A program made the translations under genes and the position numbers. Of a stretch of DNA of 9,156 bases, positions 4,984 through 9,156 are shown one piece after another. The stretch lies in the NCBI GenBank assembly GCA_964632945.1, contig CAZWCX010000207.1, positions 1-9,156 of the forward strand. Reading direction: 5' to 3'. The stretch's first letter is position 1; every line of letters begins with the position of its first letter. The notes beneath the pieces are model-generated. The model was given only the letters and a program-made list of their open reading frames with translations. It was not told the origin of the DNA and made no database searches. Source of the DNA: CAZWCX01 sp964632945. Lineage in GTDB: Bacteria > Planctomycetota > MHYJ01 > WSZJ01 > CAZWCX01.

Positions 4984-6411
4984 ATGCGACGCTTCCCGTC
5001 CCGCCTGACCCGCCGCCTGGCCTCGTGCGTCTTCGCCGTGGCGCTGGCCGCATCCCCCGCGTGGTCCCAGCAACCCGCCCCGCAAACCCTGACCGAACTC
5101 CGGGTCGAGCGACTCGACCTGGTCGTCGAGGCCGCGGTGGAGGGGACGCTTCAGCCGGTGCGTTCGCGCAAGATCTGGAATCTGCCGGAGGCGTTCGGCG
5201 GACCGGCGGTGGTCCTCGGCCTCGTGCCCTCGGGGTCGCGCGTGCAGGCGGGCGAGCAGGTGGTCGAGCTTGAATCCCGCGACCTCGATCGCGACATCCG
5301 CCGCGCGCACCTCGAGGTCGAGGCCGCGGAGGCGGAACTGGGGTTTCTCGAAGCCGACCATGCGGTACGGGAGGACGATGAGCGCCAGCGGATCCAGCAG
5401 CGCGAGGAGAGCGTGGCGCGGGCGGTGCGGGAGCAGGAATCGTTCGAGAAGCTCACCGGCCCGCGGATGCTGGAGGGTGCGGCGCTCGGGGTGAAGCGCG
5501 CCCAGCACGGCGTGGACGATCGCAAGGAGGAGTTGGCGCAACTCGAGGGGATGTATCGGCAGAGCGAGCTCGCGAGCGAGACGCAGGAGATCGTCTTGCA
5601 GCGGGCGCGGCGAGACGTCGCAAGCAGTGAGGCCGGACTGCAGCTGACCCGGGCGGACGAGGCGGCGACGCGGCTCTACGGCCACCCCGATCGCGGGCGC
5701 GAGCTCGCGCTGGCGGTGGACTACCGCGTGCTGGAGCTGGCGCGCGAGCGGGAGTCGATCCGCATCGCGCGCGGGCGCCGGGGGCTGGAGATGTCGCGCG
5801 CGCGCCAGCGGGTGAAGGACGCGCACGAGCAAGCCGACCGGTTGAAGCGGGACCGCGAGCGGCTCAAGCTCACGGCCCCCGCGGCGGGGGTGGTGACTCA
5901 CTCGCTCGAGGAGGGGGACCTCGTGCATCCCCGCACCGTGGTCTTCACGCTCCAGGACGTGGATCGGCTCAAGCTCGCCGCCGAGGCGGACGCTGCGCTC
6001 CTGCGCGTCCTGGCGGAAGGCGCGTCCGCCCGCGTGGTCCCCGAGGATTTCCCGGACCTGTCGATCGCGGGGACGCTGCTGCGCATCGCCCCGATCGGCC
6101 GCGCTGCGGAGGGAAAGGGGAAGCCCGCGCGCTTCCCGGTGGAGGTCGCGCTGCCGGAATCGCACGCGCTCCTGCGGCCCGGGCAACGCTGTACGGCGAC
6201 GATCGCCGGACTCTCACTGAAGGGGGTGACGGGGGCGCCGCGCCGGGCGTTCGTCACGGCCGACGGCAAGACGACCTGCCGGGTGCGTGCGGGGGGCGAG
6301 ACGGTGACCCGCACCGTGGTCCTGGGGCTCGGCGACGTCGAGCGGGTTCACGTGGTCCAGGGGCTCGAACCCGGCGACGTCCTGGTGATCGACGAAGGGG
6401 GCGCCCAGTGA
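4984..6411 (+). CDS. HlyD/RND-type periplasmic adaptor protein, 475 aa
   Basis: The ATG at 4984 follows GAGAGGAG by 10 nt and starts a clear signal peptide (RRFPSRLTRR, then the hydrophobic CVFAVALAASPAWS, cleavage probably near QQ). Residues about 49-98 and 295-330 are the two halves of a lipoyl/barrel-sandwich domain; the second half reads LKLTAPAAGVV then GDLVHPRTVVF. Between them is a helical hairpin of roughly 190 residues, rich in Glu, Arg and Gln and long for this family. The C-terminal part has the beta-barrel and membrane-proximal domains, ending VQGLEPGDVLVIDEGG. Such adaptors bridge an inner-membrane ABC or RND pump and an outer-membrane channel. No pump or channel gene is in the window. 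The next gene starts inside its stop codon, so the two products are probably made together. Confidence 0.85.
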   Translation: MRRFPSRLTRRLASCVFAVALAASPAWSQQPAPQTLTELRVERLDLVVEAAVEGTLQPVRSRKIWNLPEAFGGPAVVLGLVPSGSRVQAGEQVVELESRDLDRDIRRAHLEVEAAEAELGFLEADHAVREDDERQRIQQREESVARAVREQESFEKLTGPRMLEGAALGVKRAQHGVDDRKEELAQLEGMYRQSELASETQEIVLQRARRDVASSEAGLQLTRADEAATRLYGHPDRGRELALAVDYRVLELARERESIRIARGRRGLEMSRARQRVKDAHEQADRLKRDRERLKLTAPAAGVVTHSLEEGDLVHPRTVVFTLQDVDRLKLAAEADAALLRVLAEGASARVVPEDFPDLSIAGTLLRIAPIGRAAEGKGKPARFPVEVALPESHALLRPGQRCTATIAGLSLKGVTGAPRRAFVTADGKTTCRVRAGGETVTRTVVLGLGDVERVHVVQGLEPGDVLVIDEGGAQ

Positions 6412-7583
6412 TTTCGGACCGGCACGCTTTCCAGGCCGGAATCCTGGCGTGCGCGCTGGCGCTGGCGGTTGCCGGCGCCGCGCCCGCCGCCGCCGAACCC
6501 GCGGGGACGGGCGTCGCGGCGACCGCGCCCGCGGCCGATCCGACCGCCGCCGCCGCGCGCGGCGTCGACTTCCTGGTCGCCGCCCAGCGCAAGGACGGCT
6601 CCTGGGGCTCTTTCGAGTCCCGCCGCCCGGGGGAGATCTGGCTCGACACCGTGGCCAGCCATGCCGGCTTCCGCGAGGCGACTTCGGCGCTCGCCTGTGC
6701 CGCCCTGATCGAGCCGGCCGCGGGCCGCGCCGACGCAAAGGCCGCCCTGGCGCGCGGGATTCGCTTCCTCCTCGACGCCCCGCCGCTGCGGCGGGCAACC
6801 GGGGGGACCTTCTACAATACCTGGGCCCACGTCTACCGCCTGGAGTGCTTCGCCCGCCTGGCGCGCGACAGCGCCCGGGCCGGGACCGATGCGAAAGCGG
6901 TGGCCGCCGCAGCCGGGCGGGAGATCGAAGCCCTGGCCCGCCTGCAGGGGGCCGAAGGGGGCTTCGGCTACTACGACTTCGGCTGGGCCCTCTCGCGCCC
7001 GTCCGGGCACGAGTCGACCTCGTTCCTCACCGCCGCCGCGCTGGTCGCCTTCCACGAGGCGCGCGCCGCGGGGATCCCGGTGCCGGACGCGCTCGTCGCC
7101 GACGCGTTGCGCTGCCTCGAGCGATTGCGCCTCCCCGACGGGGCCTACATCTACGGCGTCTATGCCCACCTTCACCCGCAGATGCTCTACAACCGCGTGA
7201 AGGGCTCCCTCGGCCGCTCCCAGCCGTGCAACGTCGCCCTCTGGCTGTGGCAGCGACCGGGTCTCGACCGGGACGACCTCGCCCACGGGGTGGACGACCT
7301 GCGTCGCCACCACCACTTCCTGCGCATCGGCCAGGGACGTCCCTACCCGCACGAAGCGTGGTACTACACGGCGGGGTATTACTTCTTCTTCGGACACCGC
7401 TACGCCGCCCTCGCCATCGCCGCGCTCGAACCGGAGCGCCGCGACCCGCACCAGGCGTGGCTGCGCTCGTTCCTGGCCGGCATCCAGGAGCCGGATGGGT
7501 CCTGGTGGGACTTCCCCTTCTACGGCTATCACAAGGAATACGGGACCGCGCTCGCGTTGCTGGCGCTGCAGGCGCTGCGTTGA
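6408..7583 (+). CDS. Secreted alpha/alpha-toroid (prenyltransferase/squalene-cyclase repeat) protein, 391 aa
   Basis: The GTG at 6408 overlaps the adaptor's stop (GTGA), with AAGGGGG about 6 nt upstream. An N-terminal signal peptide is evident (ILACALALAVAGAAPAAAEP), so the protein is exported. The mature part has repeated helical hairpins with QW-like turns: FLVAAQRKDGSWG near residue 55, LARLQGAEGGFGYYDFG near 180, LRLPDGAYIYG near 243, and QEPDGSWWDFPFYGYHKEYG near the end, plus aromatic GGTFYNTWAH and YYTAGYYFFFG segments. This is the fold of terpenoid cyclases, prenyltransferase beta subunits and complement-like thioester domains. The DxDDTA context of squalene-hopene cyclases is absent, apart from an isolated DRDD at about 287-290. 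With its signal peptide, it is more likely a periplasmic binding or scaffolding protein than a terpene cyclase. No substrate can be named. Confidence 0.8.
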   Translation: MISDRHAFQAGILACALALAVAGAAPAAAEPAGTGVAATAPAADPTAAAARGVDFLVAAQRKDGSWGSFESRRPGEIWLDTVASHAGFREATSALACAALIEPAAGRADAKAALARGIRFLLDAPPLRRATGGTFYNTWAHVYRLECFARLARDSARAGTDAKAVAAAAGREIEALARLQGAEGGFGYYDFGWALSRPSGHESTSFLTAAALVAFHEARAAGIPVPDALVADALRCLERLRLPDGAYIYGVYAHLHPQMLYNRVKGSLGRSQPCNVALWLWQRPGLDRDDLAHGVDDLRRHHHFLRIGQGRPYPHEAWYYTAGYYFFFGHRYAALAIAALEPERRDPHQAWLRSFLAGIQEPDGSWWDFPFYGYHKEYGTALALLALQALR

Positions 7584-7630
7584 GGCGACGGAGCGGTTCG
7601 TTTTTCGCGTCGTCCAGTTCGAGGGTCGCC

Positions 7631-8086
7631 ATGGGTTTCAAGGCTCGCTCGTCCTCGTCCCCGGGTAAGAAGAAGAAGGCGGCGTCCGCGCCGAAGGCCA
7701 AGCCGGCGGCCAAGGCGCGCGGCAGGAAGGGCGCCGTCAAGCCGGTCCGCAAGGCCGCGACGCCGCGCAAGGCGTCCCGGCCCGCCCCGGCCGGTAAGGC
7801 TGCCGCCGCGCGCGGCAGCGCCGTCGCGACCCACCTGAAAACGCTCCGCACCGTGCTCCAGAAGTCCGGATGCCCGCTGACGCACTGGGTCGACCTCTGC
7901 GACCGCGTCGGCGGTCCGGAACTCGGCCACGGCACCCTCGTGCGCATCCTCGCCGAGACGCAGAAGCTCGACCGCTGGTCGGCCAATTGCATCGTGCTCA
8001 ATTACCGGGGCCTGTACGGCTTCGGGGAGCACGCCTACCTGCTCGAGCACCAGGACCAGCTCGATCGGCTCGGGGAGTGGAAGTAG
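7631..8086 (+). CDS. Histone H1-like tail plus unrecognised C-terminal domain, 151 aa
   Basis: The ATG at 7631 has GAGGG 5 nt upstream and lies 47 bp after the toroid gene. Residues 1 to about 65 are almost only Lys, Ala, Pro, Arg, Gly and Ser (GKKKKAASAPKAKPAAKARG and similar), the composition of bacterial histone H1-like DNA-binding tails. Residues about 66-151 are ordinary and look folded: HLKTLRTVLQKSGCPLTHW, then VDLCDRVGGPELGHGTLVRI, WSANCIVLNYRGLYGFGEH and a C-terminal LEHQDQLDRLGEWK. I do not recognise this domain; it may be a helical DNA- or protein-binding unit. Nucleoid association or chromatin-level regulation is the likely setting, resting on the tail alone. It may be transcribed with the two genes before it or from its own promoter. 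Confidence 0.72.
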   Translation: MGFKARSSSSPGKKKKAASAPKAKPAAKARGRKGAVKPVRKAATPRKASRPAPAGKAAAARGSAVATHLKTLRTVLQKSGCPLTHWVDLCDRVGGPELGHGTLVRILAETQKLDRWSANCIVLNYRGLYGFGEHAYLLEHQDQLDRLGEWK

Positions 8087-8096
8087 CGGCGAACGC

Positions 8097-8130
8097 GACG
8101 GGCGCGCGGGCCTACTTGCGCGCGCCCGTC
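8097..8130. terminator. Perfect 12-bp inverted repeat between convergent genes
   Basis: GACGGGCGCGCG (8097-8108) pairs exactly with CGCGCGCCCGTC (8119-8130) around a 10-base loop. It sits where the plus-strand H1-like gene (stop 8086) and the minus-strand TPR gene (stop 8112-8114, inside the loop) meet, so it could end transcription from both sides. No T run follows on either strand, which weakens the rho-independent reading. Confidence 0.6.
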
Positions 8131-9156
8131 TTGCCTCGCGATCCCTTGCGGGTCCCGGTGCGCTCGAGCCGTTCCAGCTGCCGGAAGGTCGCGCGCACCT
8201 GGCGCGGCTCCTTGAGGTGAGGGATCGACCGAAACAGGCATTCGCGCGCCTCGGTCTTGCTGACCAGTCCGCCGCCGGGCTCCTTGAAGTACAGCGCGGC
8301 CAGGTTGCTGAGTGCGTGCGGCTCGTTTTCGTTGAGCTGCAACGTGCGGCGATAGGCGTCGGCCGCCTCGCGATAGAGCCCGAGCTTCTCCAGGGTGCAG
8401 CCGAGGTCGTTGTGTGCGGCCGCGTACCCGGGTTCCAGCTCGATCGACCGGCGCGTGTGGCTCAGCGCTTCCTGGAACTTTCCCCCCTTGTAGAGCGCCA
8501 GTCCGAGGTTGTAGTGCGCCGCCGCATTCTGCGGCGCGAGCAGCACCGCCCGGCGCAGGTGTTGGACGCCCAGCCGGAGGTTGCGCCGGCGCAGCCAGGC
8601 AAGCCCGAGATTGTTGTGCACGTCGCCGGACCGCGGATCGAGCCGGCGCGCGACCTCGAAGAAGTGGATCGCGCGATCCAGCTTTCCCTGGGAGGCCCAG
8701 AAAATGCCGAAGTCCAGGAACACCGCCGGATCGGAGTCGTTGAGCGCAATCGCCTTTTCGTACGCCTCCCGCGCCCGCTGATGCTCGCCCAGCGCGTCGC
8801 AGGCGTTGGCGAGGTTCAGGTGGGCGCGCCAGTCGTCCCCGGCGAGTTCGAGCGTGCGCAGACACTCCTCCTCGGCCTCCCGGAACCGTCCCAGGCGGAA
8901 GAGCGCGACCGCCAGCGTGTGCCGCGCCTCGACGTATTCCGAGTTGGCGTCGAGGGCGAGCCGGGCCTCGCGAATGCAGGTCTCGAGGTTCCCCTCCTGG
9001 AGGGCGAGGAGCGCCAGGTTGTGGTGCGGCCACTCGAATTCCGGATGCAGGAGGAGGGCCTGGCGGAACGCGCGGCGCGCCTCCCCGGGCTTGCCCAGGC
9101 GGGAGTACTGATTGCCGAGCGCGTTCCAGCACTCGGGGTCCTTGGGGGCCAGCTCG
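8112..9156 (-). CDS. TPR-repeat protein, C-terminal 347 residues (5' end beyond window)
   Basis: The minus-strand frame is open from the window edge to the TAG at 8112-8114. Nearly its whole length consists of 34-residue tetratricopeptide repeats, about nine of them. Clear examples are CWNALGNQYSRLGKPGEARR, AHLNLANACDALGEHQRARE, FLDFGIFWASQGKLDRAIHF, AAHYNLGLALYKGGKFQEAL and AAHNDLGCTLEKLGLYREAA. Each shows the W/L-G/A-A-P spacing of the fold and a following L-x-P or L-N turn. TPR arrays bind partner proteins; they do not catalyse. The C-terminus after the last repeat is short and strongly basic (GTRKGSRGKTGARK). The start codon, and any N-terminal enzyme or membrane domain, are outside the window, so the full role cannot be given. 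The inner ATG at 8723 is within a repeat and is not a start. Confidence 0.9.
   Translation of the reverse strand, partial: ELAPKDPECWNALGNQYSRLGKPGEARRAFRQALLLHPEFEWPHHNLALLALQEGNLETCIREARLALDANSEYVEARHTLAVALFRLGRFREAEEECLRTLELAGDDWRAHLNLANACDALGEHQRAREAYEKAIALNDSDPAVFLDFGIFWASQGKLDRAIHFFEVARRLDPRSGDVHNNLGLAWLRRRNLRLGVQHLRRAVLLAPQNAAAHYNLGLALYKGGKFQEALSHTRRSIELEPGYAAAHNDLGCTLEKLGLYREAADAYRRTLQLNENEPHALSNLAALYFKEPGGGLVSKTEARECLFRSIPHLKEPRQVRATFRQLERLERTGTRKGSRGKTGARK

Noticed and set aside
4506..5273. Plus-strand frames crossing the tRNA, ending in GGIEPPTPGFSVQSSTAELP or AGSNRRLLDFQSRALPLSYL
   Set aside because: These peptides are the antisense translation of tRNA-Phe, a familiar false annotation. 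An integrase C-terminus running into the tRNA was considered, but no integrase catalytic motifs occur upstream.
4843..6186. A 447-codon minus-strand open frame opposite the adaptor gene
   Set aside because: It is His/Leu/Arg/Pro-rich with no domain. It mirrors the adaptor, which has a signal peptide and lipoyl domains.
7267..7278. DRDD in the toroid protein as the DxDD motif of squalene-hopene or class II diterpene cyclases
   Set aside because: The neighbouring residues (LDRDDLAHGV) do not match DxDDTA. A secreted protein is an unlikely terpene cyclase.

Overview
The window is very GC-rich bacterial DNA with two unlike halves separated by a tRNA-Phe gene. Positions 1-4458 read almost entirely on the minus strand. 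They hold a tightly packed cassette of short genes typical of a phage or prophage early region: a replication-initiator-like protein, a RuvC-like resolvase, an ASCH-domain protein, an HNH-like protein, several small cysteine-cluster proteins and two small proteins resembling the Acb2/Tad1 hairpin family. Most of these genes are joined by 4-bp ATGA or GTGA overlaps or by gaps under 30 bp with a good Shine-Dalgarno, so they look like one translationally coupled transcription unit running from about 4458 towards position 1. Positions 1-54 are almost pure G, most likely a sequencing or assembly artefact at a contig end. The last gene of the unit runs into it.

Positions 4744-4815 encode tRNA-Phe(GAA) on the minus strand, with a near-consensus sigma70-type promoter just upstream. 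Its 3' end faces the phage-like block, the usual geometry when a mobile element uses the 3' end of a tRNA gene as its attachment site. No integrase is visible in the window. The 285 bp between the tRNA and the first phage-like gene hold a 12-bp tandem direct repeat and two GC hairpins.

Positions 4908-9156 look like ordinary chromosome. On the plus strand lie a periplasmic adaptor (HlyD/RND type), a secreted alpha/alpha-toroid (prenyltransferase/squalene-cyclase repeat) protein joined to it by a GTGA overlap, and a small protein with a histone H1-like Lys/Ala/Pro tail and an unrecognised C-terminal domain. Facing them on the minus strand is the 3' part of a long TPR protein, with a perfect 12-bp inverted repeat at the convergent gene ends. 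High GC, the toroid-repeat protein, the H1-like tail and the long TPR protein would suit Planctomycetota or another deep-branching GC-rich phylum, but no marker gene settles the taxonomy.

The most interesting part is 3496-4356. Two neighbouring genes encode proteins whose C-terminal helices resemble the Acb2/Tad1 family of phage proteins, which sequester the cyclic nucleotide signals of CBASS and Thoeris immunity. One is fused in frame to a cysteine-containing N-terminal domain, yet has a convincing internal ribosome-binding site that could also release the sponge domain alone. Also notable are a poly-G frameshift in a small zinc-type protein, three tandem palindromes inside the linker of the replication gene, a RuvC-like protein lacking its last catalytic aspartate, and an HNH-like protein lacking two of its signature residues.
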